Shown one piece after another: positions 1 through 18,354 of a stretch of 64,000 nt of DNA. The stretch lies in the NCBI RefSeq assembly GCF_024868665.1, contig NC_079908.1, positions 810,753 to 874,752 on the forward strand, read 5' to 3'. Both the position numbers and the translations under genes were made by a program. Source of the DNA: Triplophysa rosa (taxonomy: Eukaryota; Chordata; Actinopteri; Cypriniformes; Nemacheilidae). The notes under the pieces were generated by a model. It worked only from the letters and a program-made list of their open reading frames with translations. It was not told the DNA's origin and did not search any database. Each line of letters opens with the position of its first letter. Within the stretch, counting starts at the first letter, position 1.

Positions 1-662
1 TAATGTCCTTAGTTACACATATAAACACTTAAACATCTTTAAATGTGAAATACGTAAATCGCATTAAATCCAATGTGGTGAATGTTGAATTGTTCTGTAC
101 TGTTAATGGTTTCTGTACAGGAACCCGCTCTAAATCAACGTTATTAATATAATATGGGTTCTGAAAGAACTCGTGCTCTACGTCCGTGTTTTAGGCTTTC
201 GGTTTCTGTATAGTTTATTCGGGTTTAAAGAGCGATGCTTTTTAAATATAGCTGGTTCCTGATCACGGAGTCTTAAAATGGCGCCGGTGTATCAGGCCAT
301 CATGTCATCATCATCATCATCATGACTGTATAGAAGAGCAGATGTGTGTGTCTCTTCTGCTCGACTTGTCTCACAGTCAACATTTAACTGCACGTCTGAA
401 GAAATGCAATATTGCAGTTATACTTTTGTCGTGGCGAGACTAGTGCTGAAACCAACATGGACGCTCTGGTTAACCTTGTCGGATTATAAACACAATTTTT
501 ATACGGTTGCGATTTGTTCTCAGCAAGTTTTGGGTACACGTCAGTATTTCAGGTTAAGTCTGGTATCATTTGTTAGATGACCACACTAAACCGTTGCCCA
601 CCTGACGTCACTGCCGTGATGATGGCGAAAGAGGGCAATTTAGTGAAAACATTTTATTTACC

Positions 663-850
663 CCTGGGGCAGGTTGCATAAACTGCTTAGACTTGCTTTA
701 CAAGTTAGTCTTCCAAATTTTTTCTTCAAAACTAGTCACATAAAAATGTAGAAGATTGGTCTAATTAAAATCTAAAAAGTTAGCTAACTATTTGCTAGTC
801 AGTGAGACCAGTCTAAACTTGGCGGCTATGTTTATGTAACTGGCCCCTGA
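663..850. repeat. Short palindromic MITE copy A
   Basis: The left end reads GGTTGCATAAACTGCTTAGA and the right end GTTTATGTAACTGGCCCCTG, an imperfect inverted pair. A related copy with the same motif order lies at 39440-39626, which shows it is a dispersed repeat. No coding capacity. Confidence 0.6.
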
Positions 851-1172
851 GTGCAAGCTTAGTCATCAGTATTTTGGTTAGTGTTTAGAGAAGAGAGATG
901 CCTAAATAAGTTTCTTTCTTCATAAAACGCCAGCACATACATAACGATATTAGCTTGGAGGCTAAAAGCCCAAAACTCCAATTATAACTGCTGACCTTAA
1001 TCTTCATTAAGATGTCTTGCTGCATGTTTTACTCTCTTTAAGAAATTTCTTCAGTACTTAAGATAATCTTTATTTAAATACTCATATAGGTGTTACTCTT
1101 AGAATTCAGTTGAAATCGGATACAAATATATTTCCCATTGTCAAGTAAAAATGTGTTGCTTGATTCCTGCGC

Positions 1173-1198
1173 TATATATATATATATATATATATATC
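1173..1198. repeat. (TA)n microsatellite
   Basis: About 13 uninterrupted TA units inside ppp2ca intron 1. Confidence 0.9.
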
Positions 1199-1589
1199 TG
1201 TTTGGTTTTCTGCAATCAGTGGTTGGAAAAATCTGTAGAATTCAAAGGAACTGATTTAAATTCGGACCTGGGAATCATCAAGGGTCTGGGTTTTTATTTA
1301 ATTTACATGTGGTTCATAAAGAAGTAATATTGCTTATGCCTGTAAAGCGCTTCTACTTTAACTAAAAAAAAAACACAAGTTATTTTGTTCAGATTATATG
1401 GGTCAGTCTGCAGTCTGTGCTTTATCATCCTCTCATCTGTCACAGCAGCTGGTATGAAGCTCAGACGGCGTTTATACTAGTGTGTTTTCCTTTAAAAACG
1501 AATAACTTTTGCTACAGTTACGCCTGACGTTTACACTACTCCAGAGTTTTTGACCCCCGAAAACGGAGACTTTTGGAATTGCTGCACAC

Positions 1590-2599
1590 TAGGGATGGGC
1601 GATATTATATCGTTTGCAATATACCGGTAGAAATTCCCCACACGATAGGAATTAGCCTTCCCGCGATATAAACGATAAATTCTAGTTGATGACGTATTTC
1701 TTTGCGAGACCCATTTACAGCTCATATGTGAAGCGAAAACGGGTATAGCGGAGGGCGGACGTGAAGCTGAGAAAGAGTTTGCACTAAAAGACGAGCTCTA
1801 AATCTCGTTTAGGTTGGCACTGTAGATGCATCCGAGGTAATGTTTAGTTTCACTTTCGTTTTATTTAATTAGTTTGTTAAGTATTCGTTGATAGTCATAA
1901 TACGTTACACCACAACATTTAGTTTGGCTAAAAGTATTTATTTAAACATTCGTTAGATGTTATGCGCGCGTGCGCAAATTGTTTAATATGATTTCTTGCC
2001 TGTTATATACAGGATGAACGGAGCGTCCCGTGCACAGCTCGCGCCCACATGTGCTTTCATAGCGACACAGCGCGCACAGCACTGCTGGCTGTTTACATAC
2101 AGTACAAATGCGAGTTTGTATTACGTTATTTTTTTCTGTTCTCTTTCTATAGCGCAAGTCATAGACAGATTCAGTGTATGTTGCTGTGAGAAGAGAAGGT
2201 TCACACAGTTCAAGAGAGAGTGATTGACAGCGTGATGCGATCGATCATTTCCACCCAACAATAGAATATATACAGTTTTAGGTATGACATGATGTGTTTA
2301 TTGAGCTTTAGTTCATTTAACTTTTCTTTACTACAACCTTTTGAAATCGAATCTCACTATTATATTTTATATTTACAAAACTACTGTAGGTATATTTTAG
2401 GAGCTGTTTGATTTGGGGTAAGTTTGACTTTTTGATAATATTTGTTTTTCTGAGGGTCTAGACTACATGCAACTACTATCACTTGATGCAAAAAAACAGC
2501 GGTGGATGGCGTTATGGATATACCGTCATTTTTATCGTTATCGCAACAAATACCAGGAATTATCATGATAGAGTTTTAGGGCCATATCGCCCATCCCTA
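1590..2599. mobile_element. Non-autonomous hAT-like element
   Basis: Terminal inverted repeats TAGGGATGGGCGATAT and ATATCGCCCATCCCTA bound a 1.0 kb element. The 8-bp flanks CTGCACAC and CTGCAGAC differ at one base, as expected for an aged hAT-type target-site duplication. The interior has no transposase-like reading frame; short ORFs at 1960-2223 look like noise. Confidence 0.82.
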
Positions 2600-4600
2600 C
2601 TGCAGACCCCGTGTTATTTTGAAAACTCCGGGGTTGCGTTTCTGTGTAAACAGCCGAAAACAGAGAATTTAGAACACACAGGCGTGGTTGCACACATTCG
2701 CTTACTGATTGGGTCTTATGTATCATTGCAATTTGTAATTACCCAGACCGATTTTACTTCCAATATCATTTATTAATAAAACAAATGGAAATGATTTCGC
2801 AAGACAACTGGAAGGTTACATTTGCCAGCATTGCAAAGAACCAACAGGAAAAGAGTGACTGCCCTCAGTGCCCTGTAGTAGCATACAGAATGCAGTAAGT
2901 TAATGCAGACTTCAGCATGTAAAATAACAGACTTTTTGGCAACACCATCCTGTTATGTGCAATGAGCAATACAATCCTTTAGAAAAAGAAAAATATAAAA
3001 CTCTGAACCAGCAGCTCAAATACAAAAAATGCTTGTGGACTGCAGCATATTCTGAATAACTAGTAACATAATATATATAGTAAGCTGCTCTTCATTAACA
3101 TACAGTAATATACTTCTTACCATCATCCTCCTGTTATGTGCAATGACTGCCTGTAATGTGAATGACTGCAGCATGTTCTGAATAACTTGTAACATACTAA
3201 GCTGCTCTTATGCACAAATAAATAACAGAGTCTAAGACTTATGCAGGGCTTGACACTAAGCATTGTCGTGTGGTTGTCCTTCGGTCAAGTAAATTTGTCG
3301 TTCACTTGTCCGAGTGCAAAATTACTTACTAAAAAAAGATATTTCATTTGAATTATAATATAATCAATATAATTGTTTCGACCAATGTATAAATAGATTG
3401 GTAAAGTTTGCTTCTAAGCATTTTAACTAGTGTCCGCTTTGGCAGCCTAAATTTGGTTATAGGCCGTTACTCTCCGTGACTGCTATAAAACAAAGGCAAG
3501 CAGTAATTATTATTAGTGTTAAGGCTGTAGGTTAATTTTTTTGCACATAGCACTGGTGCTAGAGAGGTTTAAAGTTTGGTAGCACAGGCAAACAGTAGTA
3601 GCACAAGTAGAAATCGTCTGTTGTCATCATTAAAAAAAATTGATGCAAGTGTAGTTCATCATGAATAGGCAGATAACTGACAAAAGACATTAATGTTACA
3701 TACAGATGAATAAATTAGGGCCGTATCAGTTTTAGACTACCTTAGAGAAATTTGTTTAAATTTTTCTAAGTTTTGTGTTTTTCCTTTTTTACTATACAAT
3801 AGTGGTTTATTTGTCCACATAAATTACTGTAGTATACCATAGTATTTACTTTTAATATAGTTAACTGCATTTCAATTCTTAGAAACTATAGTGCTTTTTA
3901 ACTTGACTATAATATACAATGTTTATCAATTTACCACAGGGGCACTACAGTTTTCAATAGCAAATACTATATTACACTACAGTATTTTTTGTCTGAGTGT
4001 TCAATTTAACGGGACTTTTATTTTGACAGGTCTTCGGGAAGACACTTGAGTTTTTGTCTGTTTGCAGATAGCTTCACTCGAACAGTAAACGCTCGTAAAA
4101 TAAACTCTCAGAGCAACTCTGGAGATGAAGTTCATGTGTTCATATCCTCATACAGTGCAGACGCAGATAAATCCTCGACCATCACTCGTGTTGTATGTTA
4201 AACTGTGCACATAATTCACTCAGGAACGCAGAACAGCCAGATGACATTTAAATAACAGGATTCGGCGTCTGTATCTAGTTACATGGACTCAGTCCGTTGT
4301 GCTATTGATTATTGTCACACAAACAAGCACAACCACGACAAACGCACTTCACACAAACACGTAGCTCTGTCTAATGCACATATTCTTATTATTCTACATA
4401 TGTCACACTGTTGTTGTTGTTGTTTCCAAGTAACTTGTCCGGTCGGCGTAAAATTCTCTCTCACTTGCCCATACAAAACATTCACTTGTCAAATATTTAA
4501 CATTTAGAAAATCGATTTTTGACATTCGTGAATCGATTCAGAATCATCCGCATCGTGATGCATCTAAGAATAGAATTTTCCCTGCACCCCTAGCCATTAC

Positions 4601-5355
4601 TAGGGCTCTGCAAAAAATATTGATACATGTAACTATCGCAATTTTTTTTTTTCCGATAGTGATACCTCTATCGATTTTTAAAAAAAATCATGTCATATAC
4701 ATACGGCCAAAAGTAAGTGGAAGCGAGCATGGCGAAAAATATAAGAATGCTTGGAGCTCTCAGAGCTGATGTGTGGGTGTGCTTTGGTTTTCAAAATAAG
4801 TCATGGAGCAATGAGTTATCAAATAATGCTGTTTGTAGGCTTCACAGGTCATGACACAAGTCACTTGGTTACTGCAGTGCATTAGACAAAAAGTTTATTA
4901 ACAAAAGTAACAATGACATTTATTGAGATTATATACGGATGTGACACCAGCACATTTACAGCACGGATGAAGCAGAGGTTTTATTCTGCCCATGTTCAGT
5001 GTTTTAACTGTAATGCACCACAACAGCCAAGTGACTTGCGTGAGCCGCCTTATTCCCCTGTGCTACCCACTTGAGGGGTGCAATCCACAGTTTGAGAAGC
5101 CAAACCTCTGATCTAAAGGTCCATGCATCACACATCATGGCCACTCTGCAGAGGTAAGGGATGTTTTTACACTTATCCAGACAGAAAACCCCCGCTGGTG
5201 CACAGCATGTTGTATTTCTAGCTCTATTTTCTATTTAAAGTATTGCAATATATCGCAAATGTGTATCGTATCGAAATACATAGCAGTATATTGTATCTGA
5301 CCCATCTATCGTGATATGTATCGTATCGGGAGGCACTTGCCAATACACAGCCCTA
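4601..5355. mobile_element. hAT-like MITE, copy 1
   Basis: Ends TAGGGCTCTGCAAAAAA and GTATTGGCAAGTG (complement), flanked by GCCATTAC and GCCATTAT, a near-perfect 8-bp target-site duplication. The interior carries the ATCGTATCG blocks typical of these 'TAGGGCTGTG' elements. A second copy in the opposite orientation is at 25254-26002. Non-coding. Confidence 0.82.
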
Positions 5356-5574
5356 GCCATTATGCTACCTGAATGCAACAATGACCAGCCTCGCAAGGAC
5401 CGTGTAAACAACAGGCTTGTTTGACTTCAAGCTGCGCTGCGTACACGGATCGACACGGTGACATTACAGCAATGCGAGAGAGAAAGCTTCAGTAGAAGTC
5501 AACACCGAATATTCAAAGCTTCAGAGGGAAAGGGCTGAACATATTCTTCTCTAATAAAGGCAGGCGCGCCTCAC

Positions 5575-6540
5575 ATTAAAATAGTTCCATTTTGTTTTAA
5601 TGGCAAATTATATTTAGTTTAGTTTCTGTATTAATTTACTTTAGAAAAATGTTTGGAGTATTTCTTGTTTGTGGTTCAGGTGCTAGCATAGTTAATTGCC
5701 AACTGCACTGGAGTGCCGATTTAAATGCACGACATGAAGGAGACGGTTTACACTTTTACAACCATTAAAATAGTTTAGTTTCGTTTTCAATGGTAAATTA
5801 GATAAATTTCATTTCCTTTCTTTATTACGTTAGTTTAGAAAAATGTTTTGAGTATTTCTTGTTTGTTGCTCAGGCACAGAACGCAGTTAGATTGCTAACT
5901 GCGCCAGAGATGCGGATTTAAACTAGGGATGCACCGATATGTACATTTTGGCCGATAACCGATCATTCTTGAACATTGGAAGCCGATATACAGTATCTTA
6001 ATATTAATATAACATTTGAGAGAGAGACTGAAAATTCTTTTGTCCCATGAAAATCATGTACCAAGCATACTTTACACTGGTTAAAGATTCTTTAACTCTT
6101 AAACTTTTCTAGTAGAATGTTTATTTAATAAACAAATTAAAGATGTTCTTCCAGAGCAACCCAGAAAGGTGTTCTGACAGAAAGCATTCAGACAGCAGTC
6201 TGATTCAAACAAAATGCTTTTGTTCCTATAAAATACATGTTCATAAATATCTACATACTACAGTACATCAACAATGTTTTGCTAATAACAGTAAGTAAAT
6301 GATCACGACAGAAAGACAGTACTGTACTGGATTTGAACTGTGAGCAGCGTACAGCTGAAGTGGTTCAACTTGAGGAAATGATTCTTAATTTATCGGCTAT
6401 AATATATCGGCCTAAATTTTATTATCGGCCGATACCGATAACATTAAAAATGACCATTTATCAGCCGATACCGATATGACCGATAATTTATCGTGCATCC
6501 CTAATTTAAACACATGACGGGCATGAGAAGGTCTAAATTC
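5575..6540 (+). repeat. Tandem duplication (~185 bp unit) split by a MITE
   Basis: Unit 1 (about 5575-5763) and unit 2 (about 5764 onward) share, in order, ATTAAAATAGTT, a TTTAGAAAAATGTTT block, GAGTATTTCTTGTTTG, CGGATTTAAA and a CATGA-G-CATGA-G tail. Unit 2 is interrupted by the 5924-6503 MITE, so the duplication is older than that insertion. Confidence 0.65.
5924..6503. mobile_element. hAT-like MITE with perfect 8-bp TSD
   Basis: Terminal repeats TAGGGATGCACCGATA and ATCGTGCATCCCTA enclose 580 bp rich in CGATA/TATCGG. Both flanks read ATTTAAAC exactly, the 8-bp target-site duplication expected of hAT transposition. No ORF. Confidence 0.9.
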
Positions 6541-6701
6541 CTCATTCAGCTTCAGGTGTCAATGTAAGGAAAAAACTTTGGATACGTGCGACATAGTGAC
6601 ATGCAATCTGTTTTCTTACCGGGTCCCAAACTGCTCCAAATATAAAATTTTGTCGGACATCATGCAGTGCTGCGCAGACTGAACAGCGCAAAGCATCTAT
6701 A

Positions 6702-8300
6702 TACAAACCCGATTCCAAAAAAGTTGGGACACTCTACAAATTGTGAATAAAAAAGGAATGCAATAATTTACGAATCTCATAAACTTATATTTTATTCACA
6801 ATAGAATATAGATAACATATCAAATGTTGAAAGTGAGACATTTTGAAATGTCATGTCAAATATTGGCTCATTTTGGATTTCATGAGAGCTACACATTCCA
6901 AAAAAGTTGGGACAGGTAGCAATAAGAGGCCGGAAAAGTTAAATGTACATATAAGGAACAGCTGGAGGACCAATTTGCAACTTATTAGGTCAATTGGCAA
7001 CATGATTGGGTATAAAAAGAGCCTCTCAGAGTGGCAGTGTCTCTCAGAAGTCAAGATGGGCAGAGGATCACCAATTCCCCCAATGCTGCGGCGAAAAATA
7101 GTGGAGCAATATCAGAAAGGAGTTTCTCAGAGAAAAATTGCAAAGAGTTTGAAGTTATCATCATCTACAGTGCATAATATCATCCAAAGATTCAGAGAAT
7201 CTGGAACAATCTCTGTGCGTAAGGGTCAAGGCCGGAAAACCATACTGGATGCCCGTGATCTTCGGGCCCTTAGACGGCACTGCATCACATACAGGAATGC
7301 TACTGTAATGGAAATCACAACATGGGCTCAGGAATACTTCCAGAAAACATTGTCGGTGAACACAATCCACCGTGCCATTCGCCGTTGCCGGCTAAAACTC
7401 TATAGGTCAAAAAAGAAGCCATATCTAAACATGATCCAGAAGCGCAGGCGTTTTCTCTGGGCCAAGGCTCATTTAAAATGGACTGTGGCAAAGTGGAAAA
7501 CTGTTCTGTGGTCAGACGAATCAAAATTTGAAGTTCTTTTTGGAAAACTGGGACGCCATGTCATCCGGACTAAAGAGGACAAGGACAACCCAAGTTGTTA
7601 TCAGCGCTCAGTTCAGAAGCCTGCATCTCTGATGGTATGGGGTTGCATGAGTGCGTGTGGCATGGGCAGCTTACACATCTGGAAAGGCACCATCAATGCT
7701 GAAAGGTATATCCAAGTTCTAGAACAACATATGCTCCCATCCAGACGTCGTCTCTTTCAGGGAAGACCTTGCATTTTCCAACATGACAATGCCAGACCAC
7801 ATACTGCATCAATTACAACATCATGGCTGCGTAGAAGAAGGATCCGGGTACTGAAATGGCCAGCCTGCAGTCCAGATCTTTCACCCATAGAAAACATTTG
7901 GCGCATCATAAAGAGGAAGATGTGACAAAGAAGACCTAAGACAGTCGAGCAACTAGAAGCCTGTATTAGACAAGAATGGGACAACATTCCTATTCCTAAA
8001 CTTGAGCAACTTGTCTCCTCAGTCCCCAGACGTTTGCAGACTGTTATAAAAAGAAGAGGGGATGCCACACAGTGGTAAACATGGCCTTGTCCCAACTTTT
8101 TTGAGATGTGTTGATGCCATGAAATTTAAAATCAACTTATTTTTCCCTTAAAATGATACATTCTCTCACTTTAAACATTTGATATGTCATCTATGTTGTA
8201 TTCTGAATAAAATATTGAAATTTGAAACGTCCACATCATTGCATTCTGTTTTTATTCACAATTTGTACAGTGTCCCAACTTTTTTGGAATCGGGTTTGTA
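6702..8300 (+). mobile_element. Tc1/mariner element with IR/DR ends, nearly intact
   Basis: Outer ends read ACAAACCCGATTCC and GGAATCGGGTTTGT next to TA dinucleotides. Each terminal region of about 210 bp holds two direct repeats of CCAAAAAAGTTGGGACA: outer about 6714 and inner about 6898 on the left, their complements about 8091 and 8272 on the right. This is the inverted-repeat/direct-repeat architecture of fish Tc1 elements of the Sleeping Beauty type. The only gene is the transposase at 7056-8078. The element lies in ppp2ca intron 1 in the sense direction. Confidence 0.93.
7056..8078 (+). pseudogene. Tc1-family transposase, one in-frame stop
   Basis: DNA cut-and-paste transposase of the IS630/Tc1/mariner superfamily. 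I chose the ATG at 7056 (MGRGSPIPP) because it gives a product of about 340 residues, the usual family length. The open frame upstream to 6843 runs through the terminal repeat. Seen: a paired-like helix-turn-helix (MLRRKIVEQY, GVSQRKIAKSL) in the first ~60 residues, a basic GRKT linker, and the DD34E core (WSDESKFEV; FQHDNARPH; SPDLSPIENIW). The frame is broken only at 7923-7925 (TGA after KRKM). Reading through continues the expected tail (RRPKTVEQLEACIRQEW to GDATQW) to a TAA at 8076. A CGA-to-TGA CpG transition is the simplest explanation. The protein as it stands would lack its last ~50 residues. Confidence 0.9.
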
Positions 8301-9289
8301 TATATTTGTGATATTAATAGGGATTACTAGTGAAGAAAAAAAAAGTTTTATAGTGCCTACGGAAAAGAGAGGGAAAAGATCGTGAGAGCAGAATTAAAAG
8401 AACCCAACAAAACAGCTTTACAAGACAGAAATAGGCCAGTTGTTTAAAGATAAAGGCAGATAAAAATACTTCAAACTAAGAGGCCATCCACATGGAGATG
8501 TGGTAAGCTTTATACGTAAAGATTTTGTATCGAATCTGCATTTTGGGAGCCTGAAACTGTTTTTTTATAAAGGGTCCCAGAGTGGATAAATCTGAAAACG
8601 CAACTTTTTCTTACAGTATAATATATAAATATGGTCTTGACGTGCACCTTTTCTGTTGGTTCAGAGGAATTTGGTCTGGTGTATTCAGAGTTTAATCAGT
8701 CTTCATAATAATCAATAACCTGATGAATAATGCCTCTTTAAAATAAGCAGAACCCAATCTGCTGTCATCTGCCTTTAAATGCATAGACAGGCAGCATTTG
8801 AAGACTATTTGAACACATTTACACACCTTTATATTTGTGTACAAATGCAAACACATTTCAAACTATTCTTTGGAATTCTGCAGATTTTTCCCAAATTTTA
8901 GGGAATTATCTTAATAAAATAATTTGGTGCCTGCTTTTTTCCCCTATGGGAGCCAATGGCTCCTTAACTGATTTTTGTGTCTGGAGCCCTGTGTACGCAC
9001 ATATTTCTTGAGACGACGCCGTGAAAAGGAACAAAAAAGATCAGATAGGGAAAGCTCTGGCTTTTGTGTGGATGTGGCCTAAAAGAAAGACACTTATTTC
9101 AAAGTCAATGTCATTGTTTAAATTTACATTTATGCATTTGGCAATAACGTTTGTTTTTTATGACCCTTTTTATCTTTCAATGTAAAAAAGCCATGATTCG
9201 GTGCAAGTAAACAAAGAACAACAAAGACGTTTTATTTAACCTGTCTTTAATGTAACACTAAGTCATGATAATACTGTTATATATAACCA

Positions 9290-9832
9290 TTTTCAGAGGT
9301 TTACACCCACCTGACTTTAAATGAATGGTGTTGACTTTGTGGGCAGCACTGGGTGTTTCTATCTATTGTGTATGAGTCTCTGGATTGTCCTCAATGTAAA
9401 AAAGAGGAATCTCAACATCATACAGTTACTGCTGGACATGAGTCAAATATCCAGAAATGCTGAAAAAGCAAAGATTGTGGAGGACCTGGGTGATTGTTTT
9501 GAAGATCAGTGGACAGTCGAATGACTCATGACAAACAGGAAACCCTTAAACAACTATGACTAAACATCAAAACTGTCATTGATTGTGCAGGTACCATCAT
9601 ACAGTATTAAGAATCAGGGGCGTGTCAACTTTTGCCCTGGGCTATTTTTAGAAATTCTGTTATTATTCTTTAGTGTGAACTTAATGTTAACATTTCTTTA
9701 GAGAAATAACTTGCTCAGGGCAGGACTAAATTACAAATAAACCTTCATTTTCAAAAATCCTCTTATTTTTCCAAAAGTTTCAGCTTTTTCCAGATTCTGC
9801 AAGGGGTGTGCATACTTTTGAGCACAACTGTA
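9290..9832. repeat. Decayed Tc1-type remnant
   Basis: The right end reads GTGCATACTTTTGAGCACAA, resembling the outer end of several fish Tc1 families. The left side starts near AGAGGTTTACACCCACCTG. The interior 67-residue ORF (9321-9524) has no recognisable domain. Boundaries are approximate. Confidence 0.45.
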
Positions 9833-10086
9833 CATATATCATCTGTCTGAAAGCGATAACAGCTAAAGCCATTCATTAACTGTTGTGCAATTGGCATGCA
9901 CGGTTGTTATTTCCATGCTTGTTCTGTATTTACCTCTTCCCCATATCACTGGTGGAGATATAAATAATTTGTCCTGGTGTAAGCTCATGAAACAAAGTGC
10001 ACAGTACTTTATCGTTATAGTGTTGCCAAAATAAGCATTTCTGCTGGATATGGTTTCTTTTAGAGGAATATTTTTCATACGGTTGA

Positions 10087-15946
<5,860 letters not shown>

Positions 15947-16585
15947 ACCTTTCCGCTCTGCACAGTATTGCCATGATATCATAATCTTCATTCAGTTTAA
16001 AATAAGAGGAGAGGAATGGGCAACAGTATAAAAAGATGTTAGTGAAAAATGTCTGTGGACCAAAAGGTGTGTGCCATAACCAAACCGATGCAGAAGCCTC
16101 TATCTGACAGCACGACCGTGACATATTCTGTCCCATCTTGCTTCATTCCTCCAGTCCTTATATGAATGCCTGTGAAATCGGATGTTCTCCATCTGCCCCG
16201 TATGTGTCTTTTCTTTCTGTGTCCATTTGCACTTTCTTTTCCTCATTAAATGAAAGTTGACGCAGTAGGATGTCACATTCACACCATGTACTGTCCTGTT
16301 TTTTTTCTTTTCTGTTCTTTTCACTTTTTCTTCATGTGGTATGGGAGGAATGAGATTAGATGATTTTATATCCCAATAACCAGTGTCTGCTGGAGGATTA
16401 TCTTTCCTACAGTGATGAAAACCTGTTAAACAAATGCCAACCGAGTCATGTGTGACAGACAGAAATGACATGCTACCATCATAGGAATGCTGGCATAACA
16501 TCTTATGATGGTTGATGGTGTGTTGCAAGGGTTCAAAAATAAAGGTGAAAGTTGCTCCTTTCTTCGGTCTTGTGTTTTAAATAAA
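15947..16585 (+). other. ppp2ca: ppp2ca 3' UTR
   Basis: Noncoding sequence after the stop, running to the poly(A) signals at 16538 and 16580. A 142-residue antisense ORF (16100-16528) crosses it and looks fortuitous: its translation has no recognised motif. Confidence 0.75.
16538..16543 (+). terminator. ppp2ca: Poly(A) signal AATAAA, ppp2ca
   Basis: Canonical AATAAA about 590 bp after the stop, followed by a T-rich stretch (TTGCTCCTTTCTTCGGTCTTGTG). A second AATAAA at 16580-16585 could serve instead. Confidence 0.7.
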
Positions 16586-17084
16586 TCCACTCGTCTGTAA
16601 ACTGGTGTAATCAGCTCCTCTTAGGCATTTGACAATCTGTTTTTCTGACATGGAGGACGAATTAAAACGGCAGAGACGCCGTGAGATCAGATATAGCAGG
16701 TGTTTTATTATTAATGCCATATACACGTGGAAACAATGAGAAACAAAGCCAGGTATTCCAACAATGATAGGAGATGTGATGTAATGTTAAAGCAGCTCAA
16801 CGTCGCTGTCATTATATGTAATGTTTAAAGTGTGGTTCGTTGAATGTTCACTGATGTGGATCATTTATGACTCAGGTCTCAACGATTTCTCAACTAATTT
16901 ATAACGTTATTTACACGAATGACACCCTATTATCTGAAAATTGCTAAAAGTGGAAAGGCGTGGTCGACTTCATGCGGCGCTAAGCAGTCCGGTCGGCGCG
17001 TGACACGGCTCTCACTAAATACTTGGTGTTTCGAGTCTGACGTCATCACGCAACCGTGTTTTTGGCAAGTTTAACAATCATAGG

Positions 17085-18338
17085 TAGGGATGTTCGGTTC
17101 CGGGTTTTTTGGAGTCGATTCTCGATTCCCACTTTTGGAGTCGATGGAATCGACACTTCGACTCCATTTACTGTCATTCAAAACGGGCTCAGGAATACGA
17201 ATATAAAATAAATGAATGAACTTCAGCTTGGGAACGTTGGGCTGGCAACCAATCTCCAAAGTCACTAGAAAATACACATGCATTTGTGCATCTAACACCA
17301 TCACAGAGAGTTTTTTGTGCTGTCAGACCAGTTACTCCTTTCTGGTCCTAAACCGATGTGGTTTTCCAAGCGCACGCAGCGCAAGGACATGACGGCCCAG
17401 GTCTAACCGTAGCTGTAGACTTATGGTAAAGCAAAGACATTTCGTTTCCTTTATTGTTTTTATATTTTTTTTATTGCATCGATTTTGGAGAGTTACAGTT
17501 ACACAAATGAACATGTTTTGTACGTAAAGACACCACGTTTCATTGTTTTGAATTGAGGCTCCGCAAATGTGCGCTAAACAAGCCTTAAACATTTATTTAT
17601 TTATTTTCGTTTAAGAGTTTATATATTCACCCTGGGCTAAGTTCAACACTTAAAAAAATGCATTGAGCCTACCTTGTGTTCTTTTCTTGTAACTCATTGC
17701 AAATCACTCAAAACATCAACATGTAATTTTAAAACCAACAAATATGCTATAATAATAACCCAGCAACAATAACTTAATGTATGATTTGTGACTTCCTGAC
17801 TGTTGCTGATAAAAACGCTTTATAATTTGTTTCCACAAACTTGATTTTGATTTGTGTCCGGTTATGCGCACAGACTCACATTTAAGCATAGCGCCACGCT
17901 TTCATTTAAAGCAACTTACAACAGTCGTTTAGAGAAATAAAAGCTTGAAGAGGGACAGACGAAATATAGGAGAGTTTTTAATAAGAATTTTTTAGAATTT
18001 AATGTGATCGTGTTGAAGCTGACGAATGAACGGGAAATATTGCGTGTACTTTTGTGAGCGAACAAGTAGGCGTCGCTCATGCTCTGATTAACGCAGTTTT
18101 TTTGGATCGGATGTAACGTGTACAATCAGAGAGTGGAGGTATGACTTTTACCTGATTGGTTTTTAAATGTTATTCGTTGCTTTGCGCCAATCACAAAGAC
18201 AACGTAACCGATTTGAGTCAATGACAACATTAAAAATTACAGAGTCGACGAGTCGATTCCTGTCTTGGAGTCGATTCCGACTTTAGGGACATTAAGAGTC
18301 GAGGAATCGACTCTTTTGGGGTCGACTCCCCATCCCTA
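17085..18338. mobile_element. hAT-like MITE (1.25 kb), nested
   Basis: Ends TAGGGATGTTCGGTTCCGG and GGGGTCGACTCCCCATCCCTA; many GAGTCGATTC blocks sit near both ends. Exact 8-bp duplication ATCATAGG (17077-17084 and 18339-18346). Interior ORFs are short and unrecognised. Confidence 0.9.
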
Positions 18339-18354
18339 ATCATAGGTAGTTTAG

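Noticed and set aside
344..580. 78-residue ORF near the left edge
   Set aside because: Composition and lack of motifs fit chance; it lies in ppp2ca intron 1 and has no splice or codon evidence.
16100..16528. 142-residue antisense ORF over the ppp2ca 3' UTR
   Set aside because: No domain, no splice context, and its sequence is explained by the UTR of the + strand gene.
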